Translations under genes and position numbers: made by a program | In this document: positions 26,583 to 37,230 of the stretch, piece by piece | Layout of the letters: each line of letters opens with the position of its first letter | How positions within the stretch are numbered: position 1 is the first letter of the stretch | Source: Thraustochytrium sp. TN22 | Taxonomy: Eukaryota; Sar; Bigyra; Thraustochytrida; Thraustochytriidae | Direction: 5' to 3' | NCBI GenBank assembly: GCA_013306675.1 | Contig: JABLUY010000196.1 | Location: 1 to 64,000, forward strand | Length of the DNA stretch: 64,000 bases | Notes under the pieces: generated by a model | Databases searched by the model: none | Told to the model about the DNA's origin: nothing | Seen by the model: only the letters and a program-made list of their open reading frames with translations

Positions 26583-26620
26583 CGCAGGCAGGCAGGCGGG
26601 CAGGCAGGCAGGCAAGGCAG
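26583..26620. repeat. (GGCA)n tract upstream of the CASTOR-like gene
   Basis: Imperfect GGCA array on the sense strand of the CASTOR-like gene, ~380 bp before its ATG. It is the only one of these tracts that reads GGCA on the plus strand. Confidence 0.85.
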
Positions 26621-26997
26621 GCGCGCCCGCCCTCGCGCTGCGGTGGCAGGCACGCACGCGCGCACGCACGCACGCGCGCGCGTACGCTCGCCTCGCCTCG
26701 CGTCGCGCGCGGGCGCGGCGCGTGTCGCGAGGGACCGGAGGCCCGGACCGCGCGCACGGCGGCCGGCGCAAAGCGGCAGCGAGGAAAGCGCGGAGAAGTT
26801 AGACGAGGAGGAGGCCAAGCATACGCCCTTCTTTTCTTTTCGTTTCCCTTCCTCTCGTTTCTCTCAGGCAGGCCGGGCCGGGCCGGGAAGGGGGCGTCGG
26901 CTTGCTCGCTCGCGCGCTCCCGAGGTAGTCGCTGCAGCTGAGGATTGGGCTGGACTGGAACGCGGAGGTCTACACGGAGAACAAGGAGAAGAAGAAC

Positions 26998-28608
26998 ATG
27001 GAGGTCTACGCAGGCCAGGATTCGTGGACCACCGGCCACTTCGATGCGACGCTGCTGGCGCACTCGCTGCGCGTGGGCTACATCCCGGCGGACCGGCTGA
27101 CGCAGTGCACGCACGCGCTGGTGAAGCTGTTGGTCCTGGACGCCGAAGAGTCGGAGGCGTCCTCGCTCTATGACGTGGGCAGCAGCGCGGATGGCGCGCC
27201 GTCGAGCCCGGCGAACGCGGGCGGCATCATGGACATTGGCGGCCTGGGCGCGCCGAGCGGTGAGAACAGCGGCGTCAGCATCATGCTCGTGCAGGACATG
27301 GGCGGCGTCACGGTCATCGTGAACGAGCGCTACTACGTGCAGCTGCAGCTGGCCGGCGTCGTGCACCTGATGCGATGGGCGCCCAAGCCGTGGCGCGCGC
27401 TGCAGATTCACCTGGGCCCGGCCAGCGCCGACGCGCCCGGCATCATCTCCTACCTGTCGACCATGCTCAGCGAGGCGGACGTGTCGATCCTCAACTTCTC
27501 CACCTTCGAGGCGGACCTCATCCTCGTGCAGGACCCGGACCTCGCCACCGCCAGCGAGATTCTCATCCGTTGCGGCCATGACGGCGTCACCGGCCTCAAG
27601 GAGCAGATGGAGGCCAAGAGCCAGGGCGCGCGCCACGCGCGCACCTCCTCGCGCCGCGCCGACGGCATGCCGTCCCTTGGCGCCGACGACACGCCCGCTT
27701 CGCCCGTGCGTAGCAAGGTCCGCAGCAACTCCACCTCTTCCGAGACCATCACCAACGCGGCGCTCGCCGTCGTGCAGACGCCGCTCGTTCTCGCCACCAT
27801 CAAGCGCATCATGCTGAAGCAGTCCATGTATGCGCTCATGAAACAGCTCACGCGCAACATCGACGCGAACCTCATGCAGCGCAACACCTCGGCTTCGACC
27901 TCGGCCGGCGCCGCTGCTGGCGCCGGCGCCGGCGCCGGCGCCGGCGCCGCCTCGGCCGCTGCCACGGACGCCTCGCTCGGCGAAGTTGGCGCCGCCTCGG
28001 CTGCCGCGCAGCAGCAGGCCGTCAACTACGACCACGACTACCTCTGGGCCTACTTTAGCACCTCTGAGGAGGTCTCGCTGCTCATCGACGAGCGCGAGCT
28101 CACCGACTTTCCCGAGGACTCGCTCGTGGTCTGCGGCGAGCGCTGGAAGGCCATTCGCCTCATCGGCAAGGACATCCCCTTCGATGAAACTGGCATCGTC
28201 AAGATCATGTCCAGCCCCTACGACCTTGGCGTGCAGCTCCTCAACATGTCCACCTACGGCACCAACATCTCCCTCGTCATCGAGGACGCCGTCGAGGACG
28301 CCGTCGAGCGCCTGCGTCTCGAACTCAATGGCAAAGACACCAAGGTCTACGGTCTCCAGCGTCGCGCCATCAAATCGCAGGCTGTCGCGGCGCAGCACGC
28401 GCTCCCGCCTCTATCCGGCACCCCTCCCATTCCGGTGCCGCCCGCGGCGACGCACTCGCAGTCCTCGCTCTCCCACGCGCCACCGCACTCCAATGCCCCT
28501 TTGCGTGACGGCTATGCCCCGCCCACCTTTGGCTCTGGCCGCCTCGCCACGCCGCACGAGCTCTCCGGCCACTCTAGGCCAATGCCTGTCATGAGCGAGC
28601 ACCGGTAA
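26998..28608 (+). CDS. CASTOR-like ACT-domain protein (GATS family)
   Basis: A 536-residue protein with paired ACT domains like animal CASTOR1/2, cytosolic arginine sensors that restrain GATOR2 and so mTORC1. Residues ~18-190 show the family order LRVGYIPADRLTQCTHALVKLL, then VTVIVNERYYVQLQLAGVV, WRALQIHLGP, IISYLSTMLSEADVSILNFS and TFEADLILVQDPDL. The second ACT unit (about 340-450) shows YLWAYFSTSEEVSLLIDERE, WKAIRLIGKDIPFDETGIV and LLNMSTYGTNISLVIEDAV. The linker is long and low complexity, with an alternating Ala/Gly run. The C-terminal ~85 residues are Pro/Ser/His-rich. Animal CASTORs are ~330 residues, so linker and tail are additions. Whether it binds arginine cannot be told from the text. 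A start further upstream through an in-frame leader is possible but not needed. Confidence 0.68.
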   Translation: MEVYAGQDSWTTGHFDATLLAHSLRVGYIPADRLTQCTHALVKLLVLDAEESEASSLYDVGSSADGAPSSPANAGGIMDIGGLGAPSGENSGVSIMLVQDMGGVTVIVNERYYVQLQLAGVVHLMRWAPKPWRALQIHLGPASADAPGIISYLSTMLSEADVSILNFSTFEADLILVQDPDLATASEILIRCGHDGVTGLKEQMEAKSQGARHARTSSRRADGMPSLGADDTPASPVRSKVRSNSTSSETITNAALAVVQTPLVLATIKRIMLKQSMYALMKQLTRNIDANLMQRNTSASTSAGAAAGAGAGAGAGAASAAATDASLGEVGAASAAAQQQAVNYDHDYLWAYFSTSEEVSLLIDERELTDFPEDSLVVCGERWKAIRLIGKDIPFDETGIVKIMSSPYDLGVQLLNMSTYGTNISLVIEDAVEDAVERLRLELNGKDTKVYGLQRRAIKSQAVAAQHALPPLSGTPPIPVPPAATHSQSSLSHAPPHSNAPLRDGYAPPTFGSGRLATPHELSGHSRPMPVMSEHR

Positions 28609-28672
28609 AAAGACATTGACAACCCGGCGGTTATGGACGAGAGAAGAGGGAGGTAGAGAGAGAGAGACAGCG

Positions 28673-28718
<46 letters not shown>

Positions 28719-29231
28719 GACGCAGACGGGAGACCGAGCGAGTGACAGACAACACATGCGACGGAAACAACCTTCGACCGGAGCGCCACATGCGGTCGCT
28801 GCAGCGCGGCCCCATGTGCCCACCAAACTTACCCGACAATCGGACGCGTGGAAAGCAAGCAAAGCAAGTGGACAGACGCGTCTGGGCGACGTTTATGCCG
28901 CTCGCTCTGCAGCTGTAGAATGTGGAGCAGCCAACTTGAATGCCTCTAGCAAGCAAGCAAGGATGCACGAGGGTCTCACGGCCTGCACCCCGTGCCCACT
29001 TCGCTCCCCGCCACCTGCCGCTCGTGGCGGAACCTGCCAGCGGACCATCACATGAACATGGCGACGATGGGCCTTGTTTCGGATAAGCATGCATGCGCTG
29101 CGGCGTGGAGGCGTGTGCGTGTTTGAAACAAAATGATTTTGGCTTGGAATGAGCCCCACCTAGGCCTACAGCACCGAAAGCGAGGATGGATGGGAGGGAG
29201 ATTGGAGGGACTGGATGGATCGATGAATCGA
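28609..29231. other. Intergenic 3' region with purine and alternating GC tracts
   Basis: It lies between the convergent CASTOR-like and PRA1 genes. It contains the GA/GC/GA tract described separately and no convincing frame. Confidence 0.5.
28655..28715. repeat. (GA)n-(GC)n-(GA)n compound microsatellite
   Basis: A GA run is followed by about nine alternating GC/CG dinucleotides and another ~14-unit GA run, ~45 bp downstream of the CASTOR-like stop codon. Alternating GC favours Z-DNA and purine runs favour triplex. Confidence 0.95.
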
Positions 29232-30269
29232 TCACTTGGCAATCTCCGCGTTGACCGCGCGCGCAGGGACGTGGAGATGGACTGAAGGCCGCTTCTTGGC
29301 GGCCGAGGAGGCGGCGCGATCCGCAGCGTTCTCACGCTCCGCGGCGTCGGCGTCGACAGAGGTGGCGGAAGAGGAACGCGCCACGGCGGGTTCATCGACC
29401 GCAGGGCCGGCGGCGTCCTCATCCTTGGATTCGGTCACCTCGTGCGTCTCCTCGGCCCACATGTTGCGAGCGGCAAGACCCGTCGCGCGCTGCGCGGTGC
29501 GCTCCTGCTGAATAACCTGCCGGCGCCGCGACGCGTAGGCGTCCTTGCGCGCCTGACGGGCAATCTCGTCGACATGGGGAGCCGCCACGGCCGCATCCGA
29601 CGCCAAAGACGCCGGCGTCATCGACATGGGCTGCATCACCACCGGCCCGCGGTACGCCGCGCTCAGATGGATGCGCTCCGTCTCGACGCCGCCATCCTCC
29701 ACGTCCAGCGCGGTGCGCACCGGGTTGGCGCCCATCGTGCCGAAGCGGCTGCGCGTGCTGCGCGGGCGCAGCACCGCGTGCGCGCCCACGATGCCGGCCG
29801 ACAGAATAGCGAAAGCCAGCGTCGACACCACCGTTGAACCGAAGAGAATCTGCATCACGAGGACCTTGGCCGCGACCGAGCCGGCGAAGATTGCCTTCTT
29901 GTCTTTCTCGCCAAAGGCGTGGCCCGCCACACGCAGCGGCCGCAGCCGCATGTGCTGGAACATGTACACGCCCTGCAGAAACGCGCTGGCCGCCACAAAG
30001 AGCGGCGCCGTCGACCACAGCAGCGTCGTCGCCGCCAGCAGCGCCGCACACACCAGGGCGTAGTTCACGCGGTAGTAGATCAGGTTGATCACCACTCGCT
30101 TGCGGATCACCGCCCCATTCCGCTTTGGCACCGAGAAGGCCTCCACGAACTCGAACCAGTCCCGCCGCTCCGTGCGCCACAGCATCTCGCCGTACGAGAC
30201 CACCTCGCGCAGGTCCTCCACGAAGCGCACATGGCTCGACCGCCGGAAGACGTCGTCGAACGCCGGCAT
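29232..30269 (-). CDS. PRA1 family protein (prenylated Rab acceptor)
   Basis: A 345-residue protein of the PRA1/PRAF family, ER/Golgi membrane proteins that bind prenylated Rab GTPases. The PRA1 core covers about residues 15-175. It includes SSHVRFVEDLREVV, the conserved INLIYYRVNYALVCAALLAA, two hydrophobic hairpins (APLFVAASAFLQGVYMF and VLVMQILFGSTVVSTLAFAI) and AILSAGIVGAHAVLRPR. The core is followed by an unusual ~170-residue hydrophilic tail rich in Ala, Glu and Arg, where most PRA1 proteins end. The frame continues upstream to 30419 without ATG through CTG repeats, so MPAFDDVFRRSS is taken as the start. Confidence 0.78.
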   Translation of the reverse strand: MPAFDDVFRRSSHVRFVEDLREVVSYGEMLWRTERRDWFEFVEAFSVPKRNGAVIRKRVVINLIYYRVNYALVCAALLAATTLLWSTAPLFVAASAFLQGVYMFQHMRLRPLRVAGHAFGEKDKKAIFAGSVAAKVLVMQILFGSTVVSTLAFAILSAGIVGAHAVLRPRSTRSRFGTMGANPVRTALDVEDGGVETERIHLSAAYRGPVVMQPMSMTPASLASDAAVAAPHVDEIARQARKDAYASRRRQVIQQERTAQRATGLAARNMWAEETHEVTESKDEDAAGPAVDEPAVARSSSATSVDADAAERENAADRAASSAAKKRPSVHLHVPARAVNAEIAK

Positions 30270-30789
30270 CCTGCTCGCCTCTTGCGCGTCTGCTGCTGCT
30301 GCTGCTTCTGCTGCTGCTCTTGCTGCTGCTGCTCCTGGTCCTTGCCGCGTGCCAATGATGTGTCTTCTGGCACCGACACTCTCCGCCGGCCCGCCACGCC
30401 GAGACCTCGACTGCGCCACCGACTGCGGCTGCGCGCGACCTCGCGGCCAGCCGCGCGAGCGCGCTGCTGCGGAACTGCCGTCGTCTGCGCGCGCGTCTGC
30501 CGGAGTTCTGGGCTGTCGCAGGCTGCGGCGCGGCTCGCTGTCATCTCAGCTAGCTAGCCGTTGGCAGTTCTGGGGCCCGTGGCTACCGACCGACCGGTCA
30601 CAGCGCCCGACTCGACTCTCGAGCCTTGCCTCGCGTCGCGCAGCATCAGCTACTAGCTAGCTAGGTAGACGCGTTGAAAAGGCGTTCGTTCGTTCGTTCA
30701 GGCTCTTCGCGAGAGCTGTGATTATACCGGGGCCAAATTGAGCTGCGAGTGGGACCTGCACGTGGCCTTTCAACGGTCAATGGTCCATC

Positions 30790-30827
30790 AAGACAAGCCG
30801 ACACGCACAAGACAAGCCGACACGCAC
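30790..30827. repeat. 19-bp perfect tandem duplication
   Basis: aagacaagccgacacgcac occurs twice head to tail in the promoter region. It is probably a recent slippage duplication. Confidence 0.9.
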
Positions 30828-31253
30828 GTATCAACTTTTTGATAATAACAAACGATTGCGAACCTGGCTCGGATGTGTCTCGACAGCTCTCCACAGTGAC
30901 AATCTGGGCCGCCAACTTGACGTGCAGCAGGTTTAGCACCACCAACTAAAACGCAAAGAAGCCTGCCCTCATTCTGCGTTCAGCCTGCACTGCCAGTGGT
31001 AACGTTGACGTCAAATTTTTTTTTACTGCACTGCGTCGGCGCGGCCGCTGCCATTGCAGGCCCTTGCACTAGCCTACTTAGCATTGGCACACGAGGCTCG
31101 AGGCAAAAAAGAAGCGGCCTATCATCCGAAGAAGGCCGCTTGGGCCGGGCCGCCTCCTCGGCTGCTCGATGACAGACGAAGTGAATGATCAAATCAAATC
31201 CAACAAAGCCAAGCAGCAGGCCGGCGGGACCGGCGGCCGCGGCGCAAGGGCGG

Positions 31254-31307
31254 CACGGCGCGGCGCGGCGCGCGGCCGGGCACGGCGCGGCGCGGCGCGC
31301 GGCCGGG
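31254..31307. repeat. 27-bp perfect GC-rich tandem duplication
   Basis: Two identical 27-bp copies (31254-31280 and 31281-31307) end 13 bp before the ATG of the RGS-PDZ-DENN gene, so they lie in its leader. Confidence 0.9.
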
Positions 31308-31320
31308 CACTCGGGCGCGC

Positions 31321-34300
31321 ATGGCGTCGGCCGGGCTGGCGCACGCCATGGACTACGCCATGGAGGAGGAGGATGACTTGTCGTCGGGTGCGAGCCGCGC
31401 GGGCGAGCGCGAGGATGAGGACGAGCTTGCAACGGCGCAGCAGCACCAGCTGCGCAACCACGAAGAGCTGGGGGACTTCGAGGACGAGGAGGAGGAGCGC
31501 GAGGCGTTCCAGGCCGCGCTGGATCAAGGGCTGGACGAGGTCGTAGAGAACATCGACGAGGTGCCCTTTAGCTTCGTGATTCACGACCCGCAGTCGAGCC
31601 TCTTCCTCTTTGAGTACTTGTCGCAAGGCGACAAGCTGGACCTGCTCATGTTTTGGATGGGCGTCGAGGAGTACAAACAGGCTGTAGGCCAGGCGCGCTC
31701 GCTCACGTCTCAGGCGCAAAAGATCTGGGACCGCTACCTGGCGGTCTCGCCCAGCGTGCTGGACCGGGTCGAGTTCAAGAGCCCGGATTACTCGCAAGCC
31801 GCCGACTTGCGCCGCATCTCCAAGATCATTTCGCGCGGCGTGGCGGTCCTGGATTTATTCTCGCCGGCGCAGCACGAAGTCGAGCGCGAGCTGCGCAAGC
31901 TCTACCGGTCAGGCTTCCGCGGCAGCTCTTCGTTCCGCGCGCTTGTGGCACAGCTGCGGGATTCATACCGGGTCAGCTTGCGCCAGGTGCTCAACTCCGT
32001 GCACTACACACCATTCCTGGCGCGCTACATCCAGCGCACCATGCCGGGGCACTTTGGCAATTACCTGTTTTTGACCGAGGCCAACGAGAGCTACCGCGCG
32101 CGCGTCACCGCGCGCCTCTCGGGCACGGCGCAGTCGCCCAAGCGGCTTGGCTCCTACAACACAACCGGGTCGGAGCCGTCTGGGTCCTTTGGGCGCGGTG
32201 GCGCCTCAGCGCGCACGCGCCTCGCGGCCACCGCGGCGGCGCAGCCCACGCGCAACATGCTGGCGGCTGCCGCGTCCTCGTCGGAGCGCCAGATCCAGAG
32301 CTTCCGCGGTCTATCCCGGCTCGGCAACGGCAGCGAAGGCGCGGCGGCGGGGGCGCTGCCGCCATCGCCGCCATCGGCCGGGCAGACCGCGCTGCCTGTG
32401 CGCGCATCAAGCACTTTGAGCGCCGGGTCCAGGCCGCGCCTCGACCCCGCCAAGCCCGTGCCGTTGGCGCGCCAGCACTCGGAGCTCGCTTCGAGCGGTG
32501 CCCGCGAGCACACGCGGCAGTCTTCGCTCATGGATATGCTCCCTGTGAGCGCAGCGCCCTCGGCCGCCGCACACGAGCTGCGCCTCGAGCGCCAGCAGCT
32601 CCTCGACCTCCTCAATGCCGCCTACGCCATTCTCGACAGGTACCTCAGTCGCAGCTCGAGCGTCGAAGCCACCCTGGTGAGCGACGCGGCACGCCGGCTC
32701 GCGGCGCAGCAGCTGGACGCCATCTCCGCGGAGCTGGGTGGTGCTTCAGGCAAGCTGGCCTCCGTGAGCAGCTTCGCCTCCATCAACGCGAATCGCGCCA
32801 TCTTGGACCAGCTCGCCTTTCGCCTGCAGAATGTCTTCAATCTCTCGTTGCAGGACGTCATGCAGTGGATGCAGAACAAAGTCTTCCCGGAATTCCAGCT
32901 GAGCGAGGGCTACGCCGCGCTTCTTGCGCTCGTGGCGGAGGAGAAGTCCGAGGTACACCGGACGCGCAATCGCCTGAGCCTCATTCTCGGCGGCCGCATT
33001 TACTCCGAGCGCCTGCTCGTGCTGCGTCTGCCGCCGCGCCCACTCCCGGAGGAGGACGCCTCGCGAGCGGAGGAGGCCGAGGCCGAGGCCGAGGCCGAGG
33101 GCGTCGTCCCGCTGGGTGGTAACCTTTCGCCCGCCTCGCTCGTTCGCCATCAGCAGAAGCCGCGCGGGCTGTACGCGGGCCATGGGGCCGCCTCGCACCA
33201 CTCGCTGCACGCGCAGCACCAGCGTCACCTTGCAAGCCAAGCGCACAGCCAGCATCCTCACCACCATCATCATCACGGCCAAAACCACAACCACAACCAC
33301 CCCCACCATCATCATCATCATCACCATGGGCACGGAAGCGGCCACCGGCTTGGCGGGCCACATGGGGGCTCGAATGGGTCGCTCAAGACGATGCTGCGCT
33401 CGCACTCGCTCGGGTCCATGAACCGCATCTCTTCTGCCGCCGACCTGGCGTCGCTGCGGCGGCAGTCAAGTATCACCAACCTGGCCATCTCGCGAACACG
33501 TCGCCAGCACGACGGCAAGTCTGTGCAGCGGCGGCGCGAGTCGAGTTTCCTGTGGAACGGCGCCCGTGAGGCGGACGAGGAGGTGCCAGCCATCACGGGC
33601 GTTGTCAAGGTGGCCTGTGAGGTGTTGGCGAACGAGCGCTTTCTGGAGGCCGACCCCATGGTATGCGAGTGCGATTGCCACTTCACCTGTGCCAAGACCA
33701 AGTGCGCGTGCTCGTGCCCAAACCCGTCGCTGTCCTTTCGCGGCGGCGGCATGCTCTTCCGCACGCGAACGCGCCTTGCCATGGACCCACAACCCTCGTC
33801 CTCGGCGTACGGCGGCGCACACATGCATCCGCACGGGATGCTCTCTGCGAGCGGGCTGCGGCCGTCGCGCGGCGGCGGCAGCGGATCCTCCAACGCCCCG
33901 GGCTACCGCGCCCGTGTAGATACGTACGAGGACGAGGAGGACTCCGAGGAGGACACCGAGGGATTCGAGGACGAGGAGGACGAGGAGGACGATGCGGGCC
34001 GTACGTCCTCCAGCGGGAGCCGCGACGGCAGCGAGGGTGGTCTTTCCGGCCTGCCGCCCGACCTGCACGCCTACCTCTTCCCAATGGGGCTCAACGTCCG
34101 CGTCGTGGATCTGGAGAACGCCGCCTGGGAGACGCCCGAGAAGCGCAAGGTGAACCTGCGCCTGCGGCCCAGCGCCGACCCGGAGAACATTGCCGGCTTC
34201 ATTGCACCCACGCCCAAGCCGCGGCGGTCCTTCACGCGCATCACCATCCAACAGATCATCGACGAGAGCACGCTGACGCTGACGGCCTCGGACAAGACCA

Positions 34301-36818
34301 CGGAGATCTGCCGCGTGCGGGAGAGCCGCATGGACGAGGAGGAGCGCCAGGAGTGGGACGCACGCGTGCGCGAGCAGGTGCAGGCCATGGTACCGCCGCC
34401 CACCGTGCATCCGTGCGTGATCCCGTGCCGGCAGCTTCGGCGCCGCGATCGCGCGAGCCGCGTGCGCTTCTGGCACGGCTCCGTGCGCACCTCGTACCGC
34501 CTGGTGCAGATCGACTGCCCGAACGTGGCGCTGCGTGCCGCCGCGGCACGTGAGGCCGAGGCCGAGGCGGCCGCGGCAGACGCGGCGCGCGAGGCGCGGC
34601 GGGAAGCGCGCGCGGCGCGGCGCGAGGCCGCGGCTGCCGCGGCCGCCGAGCGCAGCGACGGCGGCGAGGGCGGCGAGGGCGATGCCGACGCGGACGCGGA
34701 CGAGGAGAGCATGACCGGCTTCGAGTCCACGAACGAGGCCGACGAGGTCAACACCACGGACGACGGCTATCACGAGATTGTCGTGCGCCTTGCCAAGCAC
34801 CCCAAGTACGGCCTGGGCATGAACTTGGCGCTCACGCAGTCCGGTATCGTGGAGCTTGAGTCCTTCATCACACGCGTCGACGGCAACATGTGCCCCGCGT
34901 CGCGCTGCGGGGCGCTGAAGATCGGCGACGTCCTCATCTCCGTGAACGGCCGGTCCATTGCGAACCGCCGCTTCAGCGACGTCATCGAGCAGGTGGTGCG
35001 CAGCCCGAGCCCGGTCACCTTTGCCTTTGTGCGCGGTTACACGCACCGAGTGGAGCGCTGCCTGGCCTGCGGCAAGACGCGCTGCGAGCCGACCTTTGCC
35101 TTTGTGCCGGAGGCCTCGGCGCTGCTCTCATTCGCGCGCCCGCTGTACCGCGAGCTCCGGCGCGCGCTCGAGGAAGCGCGCCCGATTCTGGAGGCGACTA
35201 CCGTCGACACGGGCCGGCTGCGCAACGTCGTGCGCAAGATGAACGCCTACCTGCGGCACGAGGCGTCCAACGCTGCTTCGTCGCGCTCGTCGTCGTCGTC
35301 GCCAGCGCCTGCCGCCCTCGAGAACGCTGCGCTGGGCGCGGCGCGACGACCCGGCGGCCTGGTCCCGGGCCCGGCGCGCCCGCACTACCCGTTTGAGCAG
35401 CTCTTCCGCTTCGTGCGCAAGGAGCACGTGGCGGACGTGCTCGCGAGCCTGCTCCTGAACCGGCCGCTGCTCCTGCTCTCAGACAGCGCCTCGCTCCTCG
35501 TGTTCGTGGCGGAGGCGCTGCGCTCGCTCATGTGGCCCTTTGTGTGGAAGCACGCCTACCACCCGCTGCTGCCGCTGCCCCTGTGCCGCGCCTTTGCGCG
35601 CCAGCGCGCCAAGCGCCTCGACGGTCTCGAAGGCATCCGCGCGGACCCGTCCGCGGCGCAGAAGCAGCACTTCCTCGGCGTTCCCTTCTTGGCGGGCGTG
35701 TGCACGCGCAGCCTGGGCGCGCGCGACGGCTACCTGGGCGAGTTTGCCGGCTACGACGACCTTCGCGACTACATGCTGTACGAGCACGACAACCTGCGGC
35801 CCATGGACCGCTTCCTGGCGGTGCGCGCGCTGGAGCCCATGCTGCGCGACGGCACGCTCGTGCTGGATCTGGACGCAGACCTTCTCGACATCCCGCGGCC
35901 CTCCAAGGAAGACCTGCAGACGCTCAGGGAGCGCCAGGGCGCTGGCGGCCGCGCCGCCGACCCATACAATGGCACCAACGACCCGGCCGAGTGGGCGCGC
36001 AACCGGCACGCGCGCCTGGCGCAGACGCGCTTCAGCCATCCGCTCTTCCGGCTCGACGACACCGTCGTCTCGCGCCGCGCGCGCACGTCCTCCATCAGCT
36101 CGGCCACCTCGACGCTGAGCATGGGCACGCCGCCCGTGGCGCAGGAGACACTCATCCCGAGCTTCCCGGAGAGCCTGCGCGACCGCCTGCTCGAGGAGTG
36201 GGCCGCCATCCCGGAGGGCGAGCGCTCCCTGGCCAACTACCATGAGAAGGTCATGCACGTGCACGCCAAGCTCCTCAAGAACTACCACGCGTACTGCCTC
36301 ACCTACGACCTCAAGTCCGAGGCCGTCGACGACGAAGCCGACGAAGAGGGCAACGCCATCGTCTGCAGCTTCAACGTGCGCGCCTTCCTCTCCAAGTGCC
36401 TGCGCCTGCACCGCCCGTACTTGAACGTGTTTTTGCGCACCAAGAGCTTCGCCACCTTTCTCTCGGAGTCCATCTACACGGGGAGCGACCTCTTCGAGGG
36501 CCTCTTGCCCCCGGCCGACGACCCCTCCATGCTCTCCATCGACACGCTCGACTCCTACACGCGCCCGCGCTCCTCTTCGGGCTCCTCCTCGCACGCTGCG
36601 CGCCGCCCCAGCCTCTCGGTGCTGCGCGAGGAGCCGCCCTCGGCGCACTCCACCGAGGATGCCCTCCCGCCCCCAAAGCTCAACCCTGTCATTGGCGGCC
36701 GCAGCTTGGGCTCCAGTGACGACGACGGCTGGGCCGCGAAACCTGACGACATGGACGATGGCGATCTTGACGAGGAGGACGAGGTCGATGATGAAGACGA
36801 GGAGGGGAACGAGGAGGA

Positions 36819-36863
<45 letters not shown>

Positions 36864-37230
36864 TGAGGAGGACAACGAGCTAGACGAGGCCATCCGATCC
36901 CTTCCCCCGGTCAGGAGCCAAGGCAGCGGCGTCGCTGGTGCGGGTGTCGACGTCGCGATCGATGCCGATGCCGATGCCGATGCCGATGACAATGACGATG
37001 AAGATGACCGCTACGTAGAGGACGAAGGCGAGGACCTCGGCGTGGAGGACGACCAAGCCCAAGACGAGGATAGCGAGGACGCCTTCTCCAATGATGGCAT
37101 CCCGCACGACCTCGACCAGACCCCGGAGCCCACGCCGCGAGGTCCTCACGCGAAGTCCGGCGCCTTTAGCGCCGCCGACGTCGACGCCGAGGAGACCTTC
37201 TCCAACGACGGCGTCCCGGACGACCTCTGA
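31321..37230 (+). CDS. RGS-PDZ-DENN multidomain protein
   Basis: A 1969-residue single-exon protein. Residues about 81-245 form an RGS domain (DPQSSLFLFEYLSQGDKLDL, DLFSPAQHEVERELRKLY, HYTPFLARYIQRTM), which accelerates GTP hydrolysis by G-alpha. A His-rich run lies at about 625-680, and a Cys cluster (CECDCHFTCAKTKCACSC) near 781-802. A PDZ domain spans about 1149-1239 (YGLGMNLALTQSG, CGALKIGDVLISVNGRSIA). The DENN core covers about 1261-1527 (LFRFVRKEHVADVLASLLLN, LMWPFVWKHAYHPLLPLPL) and dDENN about 1611-1720 (LNVFLRTKSFATFLSESIY). DENN modules activate Rab GTPases, so the protein may link heterotrimeric G-protein and Rab signalling. The C-terminus has an Asp run from (GAC)n and two copies of an AFSNDG-type motif, one at the very end. 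The start is the first ATG after a GC-rich duplication. Confidence 0.72.

Larger units (their letters stand above)
25526..26997. promoter_or_regulatory. Very GC-rich bidirectional region between FCF1 and the CASTOR-like gene
   Basis: About 1.5 kb with no supported gene. It has TGCC/GGCA tracts near both genes (25581-25611 and 26583-26620). Between 25900 and 26500 it is almost pure G+C with many CG dinucleotides and CCG-type runs. A 2.6-kb minus-strand open frame crosses it and runs under the CASTOR-like gene; I treat that as a by-product of composition. A 5' untranslated exon or intron of the CASTOR-like gene may lie here. Confidence 0.45.
30270..31320. other. Bidirectional upstream region of PRA1 and the RGS-PDZ-DENN gene
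   Basis: It contains a CTG/TGC run at 30290-30345 just upstream of the PRA1 start, a 19-bp tandem duplication (30790-30827) and a 27-bp tandem duplication (31254-31307). A 94-codon minus-strand frame near 30661-30945 has no support. Confidence 0.45.

Noticed and set aside
25813-28398. 861-codon minus-strand frame under the CASTOR-like gene
   Set aside because: It is Arg/Ala-rich with no domain, arises where GC is extreme, and the opposite strand encodes recognisable ACT domains.
30661-30945. 94-codon minus-strand frame between PRA1 and the DENN gene
   Set aside because: No domain, no supporting context, and it overlaps a tandem duplication.
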